A stretch of DNA of 39,578 nucleotides from CALMEH01 sp964548225. Lineage in GTDB: Bacteria; Acidobacteriota; Blastocatellia; Pyrinomonadales; Pyrinomonadaceae. Location: the NCBI GenBank assembly GCA_964548225.1, contig CAZJQP010000044.1, positions 1-39,578 on the forward strand, given 5' to 3'. The notes under the pieces are model-generated. The model ran no database searches. It worked only from the letters and a program-made list of their open reading frames with translations, and had not been told where the DNA came from. How positions within the stretch are numbered: position 1 is the stretch's first letter; the number at the start of each line of letters is the position of its first letter. The translations under genes and the position numbers were made by a program. Shown piece by piece: positions 1-7,200 of the stretch.

Positions 1-1
1 A

Positions 2-49
2 GGCGGCAGAACGGTAGGCGCAGGAACGGTTTCCGATATTGTAGAATAA
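2..49 (+). CDS. tuf: Elongation factor Tu, C-terminal end (partial)
   Basis: Only the last 15 codons and the stop are present; the gene starts left of the window. The encoded tail GGRTVGAGTVSDIVE matches the conserved C-terminus of EF-Tu domain 3, where GGRTVGAG is nearly invariant. EF-Tu delivers aminoacyl-tRNA to the ribosome. The order tuf, rpmG, tRNA-Trp, secE, nusG is a classic bacterial arrangement and supports the call. Nothing more of the protein can be judged. Confidence 0.85.
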   Translation, partial: GGRTVGAGTVSDIVE

Positions 50-52
50 TTA

Positions 53-115
53 TTTGGTTTTCGGTTTTTCGGTATTGAGATTTTCCAAGACCAAACACTG
101 AAAACCAAAGACCAA
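53..115. repeat. Short-word inverted repeat in the tuf-rpmG gap
   Basis: The gap after tuf is an imperfect hairpin. The left arm is built from repeated GGTTTTC/GGTTTTTC words (about 53-77) and the right arm (about 91-115) is its complement. GGTTTTCGGT at 56-65 faces ACTGAAAACC at 97-106, with one wobble. It belongs to the family of about 7-nt-word hairpins found in many gaps of this window. There is no T-run right after it, so a terminator role is doubtful. Confidence 0.6.
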
Positions 116-124
116 TTAAGATTT

Positions 125-277
125 ATGCCAAGAGATAACATAATTTTGCAATGCACCGAGTGTAAAGAGCGCAATTATGTAACGACGAAAAACAAAAAGA
201 ATACACCCGCAAGGTTGGAATTCAAAAAGTTTTGCCGCCGTTGCCGTTGCCACACTTTGCATCGGGAAAATAAATAA
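125..277 (+). CDS. rpmG: 50S ribosomal protein L33
   Basis: A 50-residue ORF starting ATG (MPRDNIILQCTECKERNYVT...) is L33 of the large subunit. Two cysteine pairs, C10-x2-C13 and C37-x2-C40, form the zinc-binding ribbon of the Cys-containing (C+) L33 type. The segment ending CRCHTLHRENK is the usual L33 tail (CP.C..HT.H.E.K). The length is normal for the family. The gene lies between tuf and tRNA-Trp/secE, its usual place in many phyla. No strong Shine-Dalgarno sequence is visible; the region just upstream is occupied by the hairpin repeat. Confidence 0.93.
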   Translation: MPRDNIILQCTECKERNYVTTKNKKNTPARLEFKKFCRRCRCHTLHRENK

Positions 278-282
278 TTAGT

Positions 283-356
283 AGTGGTGAGTAAAAGAGT
301 GGAGAGTAGAGAGTATGAAATTTTACTCGCTACTCTCCACTCGCTACTCTCCACTA
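283..356. repeat. Short-word inverted repeat in the rpmG-tRNA-Trp gap
   Basis: The left arm (about 283-315) carries GTGGAGA and GTAGAGA words. The right arm (about 324-355) carries TACTCTCCACTCGC repeated. GAGTGGAGAGTAG on the left is complementary to CTACTCTCCACTC on the right, giving a long stem directly before tRNA-Trp. It has the architecture of the other gap hairpins but a different word. Confidence 0.7.
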
Positions 357-361
357 ATTTT

Positions 362-437
362 AGGGGTATGGTGTCAATGGTTAGCATGGAGGTCTCCAAA
401 ACCTTAGGTTCGGGTTCGAGTCCTGATACCCCTGCCA
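362..437 (+). tRNA. trnW: tRNA-Trp (anticodon CCA)
   Basis: The full cloverleaf can be folded by eye. The acceptor is AGGGGTA/TACCCCT (362-368 with 427-433). The D stem is GTGT/GCAT with G-U pairs. The anticodon stem is GAGGT/ACCTT around the loop CTCCAAA, giving anticodon CCA. The T arm is TCGGG-TTCGAGT-CCTGA. The discriminator is G at 434, and CCA is encoded at 435-437. It lies 23 nt before secE, the common tRNA-Trp/secE/nusG arrangement. Confidence 0.95.
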
Positions 438-460
438 CCAAATTTTAAGGAGATAAACAA

Positions 461-703
461 GTGTCAGAAGCAATTGACACCTTAGACAAAAAAGATAAAG
501 GCGGCGTTGGAACATTTGTTCGTGAAACACGCGAGGAATTGAACAAAACGACTTTTCCTTCGTCGAATGATGTGAAGAATACGACAATTATCGTAATTAT
601 CAACGTCATTTTCTTTGCTATTTATCTATTTTTGATTGATAAAGGTTGGACTTACGTTTTAGAAGGGCTGACGTGGCTCGTCAATAAAATTGCCGGGATA
701 TAA
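461..703 (+). CDS. secE: Preprotein translocase subunit SecE
   Basis: An 80-residue protein starting with GTG. SecE is the small essential clamp subunit of the SecYEG channel in the inner membrane. Residues about 18-40 (GTFVRETREELNKTTFPSSNDVKNTT) are the amphipathic cytoplasmic helix and the conserved K-x-T-x-P-S/T hinge. Residues about 43-75 form the single transmembrane segment typical of non-enterobacterial SecE. A good ribosome site, AAGGAGA, lies 7-13 nt upstream and fixes the GTG start. It is followed 5 nt later by nusG, so the two are probably cotranscribed and translationally coupled. Confidence 0.95.
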   Translation: MSEAIDTLDKKDKGGVGTFVRETREELNKTTFPSSNDVKNTTIIVIINVIFFAIYLFLIDKGWTYVLEGLTWLVNKIAGI

Positions 704-708
704 AAATA

Positions 709-1269
709 ATGAGACAGTGGTATTTTATCCACACATATTCGGGACACGAGAATAAGGTCGTCGAGAGTTTAAATGCACGAATTCGTGATTTACAACTTGG
801 CGAAATGATTACGGGCGTTCTTGTGCCGAAGGAAAAAGTTGTCGAGATGCGCGGAAACAAGGAATACGTTTCCGAGCGAATGTTTTACCCCGGTTATGTT
901 TTGGTAGAAATCGAATGTGATGAGCGGGGGCGAATTCCCGATAATGTCTTTCACGCGATTAAATCAACGCCGAAAGTTACGGGGTTTCTGGGTGGAAAAA
1001 ATCCGACTCCGTTGACGCAGGGCGAAGTTGATCAGATTGTTCACAACATTGAAGTTGCGACCGAAAAACCGAAACCGAAATTCTCTTATGAAGTCGGCGA
1101 AGTTGTTCGCATCAAATCGGGACCTTTTGCGAGTTTTACAGGCAAGGTCGAAGAAGTGAACGAAGAAAAAACAACTTTAAAGGTTTCAATTACAATTTTC
1201 GGACGCTCGACTCCATACGAATTGAATTTCTTAGAAGTCGAAAAAGTTACTTTTGCAGAGGAAGAATAG
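709..1269 (+). CDS. nusG: Transcription termination/antitermination protein NusG
   Basis: A 186-residue protein of normal length. The N-terminal NGN domain (about 1-110) starts with the signature QWYFIHTYSGHENKV and contains the FYPGYVLVE motif that contacts the RNAP clamp. The C-terminal KOW domain (about 128-182) has VGEVVRIKSGPFASFTGKVEEV and FGRSTPYELNFLEVEKV, the surface that binds Rho or ribosomal protein S10. NusG suppresses pausing and couples transcription to translation. It starts 5 nt after secE with no separate ribosome site, which suggests coupling. Confidence 0.97.
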   Translation: MRQWYFIHTYSGHENKVVESLNARIRDLQLGEMITGVLVPKEKVVEMRGNKEYVSERMFYPGYVLVEIECDERGRIPDNVFHAIKSTPKVTGFLGGKNPTPLTQGEVDQIVHNIEVATEKPKPKFSYEVGEVVRIKSGPFASFTGKVEEVNEEKTTLKVSITIFGRSTPYELNFLEVEKVTFAEEE

Positions 1270-1273
1270 AATA

Positions 1274-1345
1274 GTGAGTAATTAGTAATTAGTAGTTAGT
1301 TGCAAATACAAAATCAGCAACTAATACTAACTGTCAACAACTCAC
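1274..1345. repeat. Short-word inverted repeat in the nusG-rplK gap
   Basis: The left arm (1274-1303) contains ATTAGTA repeated with a 7-nt period and ends GTTAGTTGC. The right arm (1317-1345) begins GCAACTAATACTAAC and ends CTCAC, roughly complementary. The open frame upstream of rplK is a translation of this repeat, not a real extension of L11. Confidence 0.65.
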
Positions 1346-1401
1346 CACATATTGAGGACATTTTTGAGTCTTTAAAAATACTCGAAATCGTAAATCAAAA
1401 A

Positions 1402-1827
1402 ATGGCTAAAAAAATAACAGGTTACATTAAATTACAAATTCCGGCGGGAAAAGCTAATCCTGCGCCGCCGATTGGTCCGGCTTTAGGACAACACGGTGTA
1501 AATATTATGGAGTTTTGCAAGGCGTTCAACGCCAAAACGCAAAACGATGATCCGGATATGAAAATTCCGGTGGTGATTACGGTTTATGCTGACCGTTCGT
1601 TTTCATTTGAAACGAAAACGCCACCTGCGGCAGATTTAATCCGCAAAGCAATTGGGTTGGCAAAAGGTTCTGGCAAACCCAATCGTGAAAAAGTCGGCAC
1701 GATTTCGGCGGCGCAAATCGAAGAAATTGCCAAGAAAAAGATGATGGATTTGAATACGACAAATCTTGATTCGGCGATTAAAACAATTTCCGGCACGGCG
1801 AAAAGTATGGGATTGACAATTGAATAG
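1402..1827 (+). CDS. rplK: 50S ribosomal protein L11
   Basis: A 141-residue protein, exactly the family length. It binds 23S rRNA at the GTPase-associated centre with the L10-L12 stalk. The start is placed at the ATG encoding MAKKITGYIKLQIPAGKANP. The frame stays open for 34 codons upstream, but that stretch encodes repeat sequence unlike any L11. The N-terminal domain carries PAPPIGPALGQHGVNIMEFCKAFNAKT. The C-terminal RNA-binding domain has KTPPAADLIRKA and AQIEEIAKKKMMDLN. No clear Shine-Dalgarno sequence precedes this ATG. rplA follows after a 77-nt gap that holds a hairpin. Confidence 0.96.
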   Translation: MAKKITGYIKLQIPAGKANPAPPIGPALGQHGVNIMEFCKAFNAKTQNDDPDMKIPVVITVYADRSFSFETKTPPAADLIRKAIGLAKGSGKPNREKVGTISAAQIEEIAKKKMMDLNTTNLDSAIKTISGTAKSMGLTIE

Positions 1828-1842
1828 TTTTTAGAAAAGGGA

Positions 1843-1885
1843 GAAATGTTTGCGTTCACGAAAAACGCAAATTTAAGAACATTTC
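1843..1885 (+). promoter_or_regulatory. Hairpin between rplK and rplA (possible regulatory RNA)
   Basis: GAAATGTT (1843-1850) plus TGCGTT (1851-1856) pairs with AACGCA (1864-1869) and AACATTTC (1878-1885). This gives 14 base pairs, a 7-nt loop and a one-sided 8-nt bulge at 1870-1877. It is not followed by a T-run. L1 is known to repress its own L11-L1 mRNA in other bacteria, so a protein-binding site is possible. That role is inference only. Confidence 0.45.
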
Positions 1886-1904
1886 GTTTGAACCTAAAAT
1901 TAAA

Positions 1905-2600
1905 ATGGCTAAAAAAGGTAAAAAATACCGTGCGGCTTTAGAAAAAATCGAAGCGCACAAAAAATATACGCTTGAAGAAGGCATTGCAAAGGTGAAAGAA
2001 GTCGCTTTTGCAAACTTCGATGAAACGGTTGAATTAACGATGTGGTTGGGCGTTGACCCGCGCAAAGCTGACCAACTCGTGCGCGGAACGATTGTTCTGC
2101 CAAACGGTTTGGGCGGAAAAGCAAAGGTTGTCGTAGTTGTCGCGCAAGGCGACAAAGTGCGTGAGGCGGAAGAAGCCGGTGCAGATTTTGCAGGTGGTGA
2201 TGACATTGTGGACAAAATCAAGGGTGGTTGGCTTGATTTCGATACGTTGATTGCCACGCCCGATATGATGGGGAAAATCGGCGCACTCGGTAAAGTCCTT
2301 GGTCCTCGCGGTCTGATGCCAAATCCAAAAACAGGAACAGTTACGATGGACGTGAAAACAGCTATCGAAGAAACTAAAGCAGGTAAGGTTGAATATCGCG
2401 TTGATAAAACCGGCGTAATTCATTCACCTGTCGGTAAAGTTTCGTTTGACAGTGCGAAGCTCGCGGAAAATTTGAAAGTTTTAATCGGCGCAGTTGTTAA
2501 AGCGAAGCCGACAACGGCAAAAGGTCGTTATGTGAAAAAAATTAATTTGGCGGCAACGATGAGTCCGGGCGTTTTGCTCGATGAATTATCGTTAATTTAA
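1905..2600 (+). CDS. rplA: 50S ribosomal protein L1
   Basis: A 231-residue protein of normal length that forms the mobile L1 stalk near the E site. It starts MAKKGKKYRAALEKIEAHKKYTLEEGI. The conserved block TPDMMGKIGALGKVLGPRGLMPNPKTGTV is present, as are KAGKVEYRVDKTGVIHSPVGKVSF and the C-terminal segment KINLAATMSPGVLLD. No Shine-Dalgarno sequence is visible; the start is set by the family N-terminus. rplJ begins 21 nt downstream, consistent with one operon. In many bacteria L1 also represses its own mRNA, and the hairpin just upstream is a candidate site. Confidence 0.97.
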   Translation: MAKKGKKYRAALEKIEAHKKYTLEEGIAKVKEVAFANFDETVELTMWLGVDPRKADQLVRGTIVLPNGLGGKAKVVVVVAQGDKVREAEEAGADFAGGDDIVDKIKGGWLDFDTLIATPDMMGKIGALGKVLGPRGLMPNPKTGTVTMDVKTAIEETKAGKVEYRVDKTGVIHSPVGKVSFDSAKLAENLKVLIGAVVKAKPTTAKGRYVKKINLAATMSPGVLLDELSLI

Positions 2601-2621
2601 GACGAGGAGCGAAGTAAAGAA

Positions 2622-3146
2622 ATGAAATCAAAAGAAACAAAACAAGCAGATTTAAACGCCCTCGCGGAACAGCTTCAAAATTCAAAGTCGGCAATGATTG
2701 TCAGTTTTAATAAATTGACTGTTACTAAAGATCAGGAATTTCGCAATCAATTGCGTGAAGCGGGAGCAAAATATCAAGTTGTCAAAAACACGGTAGCGCG
2801 TTTAGCCGTAAAAGGAACGCCTTACGAAGATGCCAGTGAGCATTTTAAAGGCGTAACCGCCATTGCGTGGACGGAAAACGATCCGGTCGTTTTGGCAAAG
2901 ACAATTTCAAAATTTATTAAGACAAATGCTGATTTTTATACGTTAAAAGCCGGCGTTGTGGACGGAAAAGTGGTTAATTCGGCGCAAGTCGAAGCGATTG
3001 CGAGTTTGCCGTCGAAAGAAGAACTTATTTCAAAATTGCTGTATGTTATCAACGCGCAAGCCCAACGCATCGTTACGGTCATCAATGCCGTTCCGCGCGA
3101 TTTGGCTGTTGTTATCAAACAAATCGGCGATAAGAAGGAAGCATAA
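2622..3146 (+). CDS. rplJ: 50S ribosomal protein L10
   Basis: A 174-residue protein, the stalk base that binds 23S rRNA and carries L7/L12 dimers on its C-terminal helix. Family landmarks are SAMIVSFNKLTVTKDQEFRNQLREAGAKYQVVKNTVARLA and FKGVTAIAWTENDPV. The C-terminal helix (from about residue 125, SLPSKEELISKLLYVINAQAQ) would bind L12. A purine-rich ribosome site, GAGGAG, lies about 13 nt before the ATG, somewhat far. The gap to rplL (248 nt) is unusually structured. Confidence 0.96.
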   Translation: MKSKETKQADLNALAEQLQNSKSAMIVSFNKLTVTKDQEFRNQLREAGAKYQVVKNTVARLAVKGTPYEDASEHFKGVTAIAWTENDPVVLAKTISKFIKTNADFYTLKAGVVDGKVVNSAQVEAIASLPSKEELISKLLYVINAQAQRIVTVINAVPRDLAVVIKQIGDKKEA

Positions 3147-3208
3147 GGATTTAGAATTCAGGATTTAGGATTTAAGAATTTTCAATTCAAATCCTAAATC
3201 CTAAATCA
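3147..3208. repeat. Short-word inverted repeat after rplJ
   Basis: The left arm contains GGATTTA words (GGATTTAG, GGATTTAGG, GGATTTAAG; 3147-3178). The right arm at about 3187-3207 reads AAATCCTAAATCCTAAATC. The stem is GATTTAGGATTT against AAATCCTAAATC, with a 7-nt period. It is another member of the gap hairpin family. Confidence 0.7.
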
Positions 3209-3245
3209 GAATAGCCAAGACTCAAGGAAAGCGAGCAAAACGATT

Positions 3246-3327
3246 TGTCAGGTCAGTTTTGCGTCGGATACTTAATTAAAGTGATGCAACCTTTAATCAA
3301 GTGTCCCGTGGGTTCAAAAGGCTGACA
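3246..3327 (+). ncRNA. Long structured leader between rplJ and rplL
   Basis: An inner stem pairs 3266-3281 with 3291-3306. Fifteen of 16 positions pair, including one G-U, around a 9-nt loop. An outer helix pairs GTCAGTTTTG (3252-3261) with CAAAA (3315-3319) and CTGAC (3322-3326), leaving a GG bulge. The asymmetric internal loop and lack of a trailing T-run argue against a terminator and for a cis-regulatory or protein-binding element. L10-type leaders normally precede rplJ, so a similar role here, before rplL, is inference. Confidence 0.5.
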
Positions 3328-3394
3328 CAAACGCGTTGAAAAAGCGCATTAAATTAAAAACAATAGAACCCTATTTGGAGGAATAATTAAAGTT

Positions 3395-3787
3395 ATGGCA
3401 GTTACAAAAGACGATGTAGTCGAATATTTGAAAGGTATGACGCTTTTGGAAGCGTCCGAATTGGTTAAAGAGTTGGAAGAAGTTTTCGGCGTTTCGGCGG
3501 CTTCGGGCGGCGGAATGATGATGATGGCTCCAGCGGCGGGCGGTGGTGATGCGGCTCCGGCGGCGGAAGAAAAAGATTCGTTTGATGTTGTTCTTACAGC
3601 GGCTGGCGGAAACAAAATTGCGGTTATTAAAGTTGTCCGCGAAATTGTTGCCGGTCTCGGTTTGAAAGAAGCCAAAGAATTAGTTGATGCCGCTCCGAAA
3701 GCAATTAAAGAAGGTGTTTCCAAAGACGAAGCGGCTGAAATCGAAGCTAAATTGAAAGAAGCCGGTGCAACGGTCGAAGTCAAATAA
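3395..3787 (+). CDS. rplL: 50S ribosomal protein L7/L12
   Basis: A 130-residue acidic stalk protein that recruits translational GTPases. The N-terminal dimerisation domain (about 1-35) contains VVEYLKGMTLLEASELVKELEEVFGVSA. A Gly/Ala/Met-rich hinge (about 36-62) includes GGGMMMMAP. The C-terminal factor-binding domain (about 63-130) contains NKIAVIKVVREIVAGLGLKEAKELVDAAP. A clear GGAGG ribosome site lies about 13 nt upstream. It sits after rplJ with a long structured gap that could set the L12:L10 ratio. Confidence 0.97.
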   Translation: MAVTKDDVVEYLKGMTLLEASELVKELEEVFGVSAASGGGMMMMAPAAGGGDAAPAAEEKDSFDVVLTAAGGNKIAVIKVVREIVAGLGLKEAKELVDAAPKAIKEGVSKDEAAEIEAKLKEAGATVEVK

Positions 3788-3862
3788 CCTTTAGGCAACC
3801 GAAATTTGTCTTACCTCATCTGACATTCGTTATTTGAGGTTAGAAAATTTAATTGTTACACT

Positions 3863-3912
3863 AAATAAGACAAGTGTGAAAAATTTACGGATATTTGACG
3901 CTTGTCTTATTT
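3863..3912 (+). promoter_or_regulatory. Inverted repeat in the rplL-rpoB gap
   Basis: AAATAAGACAAG (3863-3874) is a perfect 12-bp complement of CTTGTCTTATTT (3901-3912). The stem extends to 15 bp through TGT/ACG with one G-U. The loop is about 20 nt. It opens the 483-nt gap between rplL and rpoB, where many bacteria attenuate or process the transcript. There is no strong T-run, so processing or attenuation is inferred, not shown. Confidence 0.5.
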
Positions 3913-4049
3913 ATAATTTACGTTTTAGTCCTGATTTTATCGGGGTTTTCTTTTAGACAAGAGAGAATTTTTTCTCGGGAAATATTGGAGATAAGTGTCC
4001 CTTTCGGCACTCTCGAAAAACTTAAAATCTTAGCAAAACTGCTAAATAA

Positions 4050-4148
4050 GCGGTCTGGGCGGACTTTGCCCTCGACCGCATTTGCCGTCTTTTCTTAAAA
4101 AATTGCAGGGAGATTTTAGATTCCAAAGGCATACTAGCAAGAAAAGAC
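4050..4148 (+). promoter_or_regulatory. Hairpin pair in the rpoB leader
   Basis: GCGGTC-T-GGGC (4050-4060) pairs with GCCC-TC-GACCGC (4068-4079) as one GC-rich hairpin. Just after it, GTCTTTTCTT (4087-4096) is perfectly complementary to AAGAAAAGAC (4139-4148). The GC stem followed by a T-rich stretch, with a second helix using that stretch, resembles a terminator/antiterminator choice. This is an inference. No protein-coding signal is convincing between rplL and rpoB. Confidence 0.4.
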
Positions 4149-4167
4149 ATTTAAATCAATAGAAATT

Positions 4168-4262
4168 TGAAAGGGTAAAAGTGAAAATGTGAAAAAGTGA
4201 AAAAATTATTCTCTACCGCGCAAGCAATTTTTTTACATTTTTACTTTCACCCTTTTTGACTT
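4168..4262. repeat. Short-word inverted repeat before rpoB
   Basis: The left arm (about 4168-4207) contains repeated GTGAAAA words. The right arm (about 4227-4262) contains TTTTTACATTTTTACTTTCACCC, the complement. The hairpin ends a few bases before the rpoB start, so no Shine-Dalgarno sequence can be seen there. Confidence 0.65.
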
Positions 4263-4270
4263 TATAAAAT

Positions 4271-7200
4271 ATGATTGACAATCCGCTTCAAACAAATACC
4301 AACGGGCTTGGACGCAGAACGAGCAAAGCTCCTGAGCGCGTGGACTTTTCAAAAATTTATACATCGGCGCGAATCCCGAATCTTATCGAAGTTCAGCGCG
4401 AATCATACAATCGTTTTTTGCAGATGGATCTAATTCCCGAAGAACGCCAAAACGTCGGTTTGCAATCGGTTTTCGGCTCGATTTTTCCGGTTTCGGATTT
4501 CCGCGAAACGGCAACTCTCGAATACGTCGAATATCAAATCGGTAATTGGCAGTGCAAATGCGGGAACCTCGAAGGTTTGGAGCATCTTCGCGCAAATTGT
4601 AAAAGTTGCAGTGCGAAAATAAAGGTTGACCCGTTCAATCCGGCGGAAGTTTTATGTAATAATTGCGGAACTTTCAACGCGGTGCGCCCGAATTTGTGCG
4701 GAAACTGTGGCGAACCTGTCGGTTTAAAACACAAACACGATCAACAAGAATGTCAGGAACGCGGAATGTCTTACAGCGTTCCTTTAAAGGTAAAAATTCG
4801 TCTGACGGTTTATGACAAAGACCCCGAAACGAATATTTCTACCGTGCGCGACATCAAGGAAGAAGACGTTTTCTTTGGTGAAATTCCTTTAATGACTGAC
4901 AACGGAACTTTCATTATCAACGGCACGGAGCGTGTGATTGTTTCGCAATTACATAGAAGTCCGGGCGTGTTTTTCAAAGGCGACCGCGAATCTTTCTTGG
5001 CGAAAATTATTCCCTATCGCGGCTCATGGGTTGAATTTGAATTTGACCAAAAAGGCATTTTGTATGCGCGGCTCGGAAAACGCAAAATTTTGGCAACGAT
5101 TTTCCTTCGTGCATTGGGCTTGTGGCTCAATCCGCAGATTGATATGAAAACCGTTTCCGATCAGATTTTGGAAGAGGTTATTCGCAATTTTGAATTTTCA
5201 AACGCCGAAATTTTGAAGCGGTTTTATATAACGGACGAAGTTCAAACCGATAAAGGCAAGATTTTCGTTAGCGTCAAGGAAGAAGGCAGTTCGAATCTTG
5301 AAGGAATGCGTGCCGAAGAAGAAATCAAAGACGCTGATAAAGAAGATGTTGTCAGAATCGGCAAGAAAATTACGAAATCGGCGATTAAAGAACTTCGCAA
5401 ACTCGGCATCAACCGAGTCGAAGTTTCGAGCGCGGATTTTGAAGGTGCAATTGCGCTGGATGATGTCGTCAACACCGAAACCGGTGAAGTGATTTTGGAG
5501 TCAAATGCTGAAGTTACGGCGGCAAAATTACAAGAAATTGTCGAAGCGGGCGTTAAGAATTTTACGGTTTATTTTCCCGAAAAAGATGAAATCGGCAGTA
5601 TTATTTCGCAGACTTTGAAAAAAGATACGATTTCAAAACCGATTGATGCACTTCTCGAAATTTACCGCAAAATGCGTCCCGGCGATCCGCCGACTGTGCC
5701 GACGGCTTATAAACTGCTTGAAGGAATGTTTTTCGATGCACGCCGGTTCGATTTGTCGCGTGTCGGACGACTTAAATTCAATATCAAAATGGGCAGACCC
5801 GAACGCGAAGATATAGATGTGCCGATTTTGAAAGCGACGGATTTCTACGAAGTTACGAATTATTTGTTGCGTATGAAAAAAGACGGCGAACATTACGGAC
5901 AAGACGATATTGACCACTTGGGAAATCGTCGTGTTCGTGCTGTCGGCGAATTGCTGGAAAATCAATTCCGCATTGGTCTTGAAAGAATGGAACGTGCGAT
6001 TAAAGAAAAAATGTCCATTCAGCAAGATATGTTCACGACGATGCCACGCGATTTGGTTAATGCCAAACCCGTTACGGCGGCGGTTCGTGAATTTTTCGGT
6101 TCATCGCAACTTTCGCAATTTATGGACCAAACGAATCCGCTGTCGGAAATCACGCACAAGCGTCGTCTCTCCGCGCTCGGACCGGGCGGTTTGAGCAGAG
6201 AACGCGCAGGTTTTGAAGTCCGCGACGTTCACCCGACACACTATGGACGTATCTGTCCGATTGAAACGCCGGAAGGTCCGAATATCGGTTTGATTTCTTC
6301 GCTTTCGTGTTTTGCGCGAATCAATGAATTCGGTTTCATTGAATCGCCTTATCGAAAAGTTGTTGATGGGCGTGTTATCGAATATGTCAAAATCAGCAAC
6401 GGCGGCGATACTGAATTTAAGCCGAATTCGCACGTTCCCCTTGAAGATGTCGAAGCGGCGAATGAAAAGTTGAAGGACGGGCAAAAACGTGCCGAATTCG
6501 TTCCCGAACCGTTTTATCTGACGGCTTGGGAAGAAGATAAATGGATTATCGGACAAGCCAATATCGAATTGGACAAAAACGGCAATTTTGTCAATGAGCG
6601 TAACGCGGCACGTCAAAAAGGTGAATTTATTACGGCTGACCGTCAAAATATTCAATATATGGACGTTTCGCCGAAACAGCTTGTTTCAGTGGCGGCTTCG
6701 CTTGTTCCGTTTCTTGAAAACGACGACGCAAACCGTGCATTGATGGGGTCGAATATGCAACGCCAATCTGTTCCGCTTCTTCGTGCAGAATCGCCGTTTG
6801 TCGGAACGGGAATGGAAAAAGTTGCGGCGCGAGATTCGGGCGCAGTTGTAATTGCAAAACGTAACGGTGTGGTTGACTATGTTGACTCAGAGCGCATTAT
6901 CGTCAAAGCTGACCACAATGTTGACGGCACGATTTCGCGTGAGGTTACAGCAGACATTTATTCTCTGACGAAATTTAAACGCTCTAACCAAAACACTTGT
7001 ATTAATCAGCGTCCGATTGTTCAGGTCGGTGAAAGAGTTACGAAAGGTATGGTTATCGCTGACGGACCTTGCACCGACAGAGGCGAACTCGCCCTTGGCA
7101 GAAATGTTTTAGTCGCATTTATGTCGTGGCGCGGTTACAACTTTGAAGATGCGATTTTGGTTTCCGAACGTCTGGTGAAAGAAGATTATTACACTTCGAT

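Noticed and set aside
1300..1401. A 34-residue N-terminal extension of L11
   Set aside because: It is the translation of the inverted repeat; all L11 proteins begin at the MAKK-type sequence.
3895..4098. A 67-codon open frame in the rplL-rpoB gap with a hydrophobic start
   Set aside because: It starts with TTG inside the 3863-3912 hairpin, has no ribosome site, resembles no family, and runs through two other hairpins; an RNA leader explains the region better.
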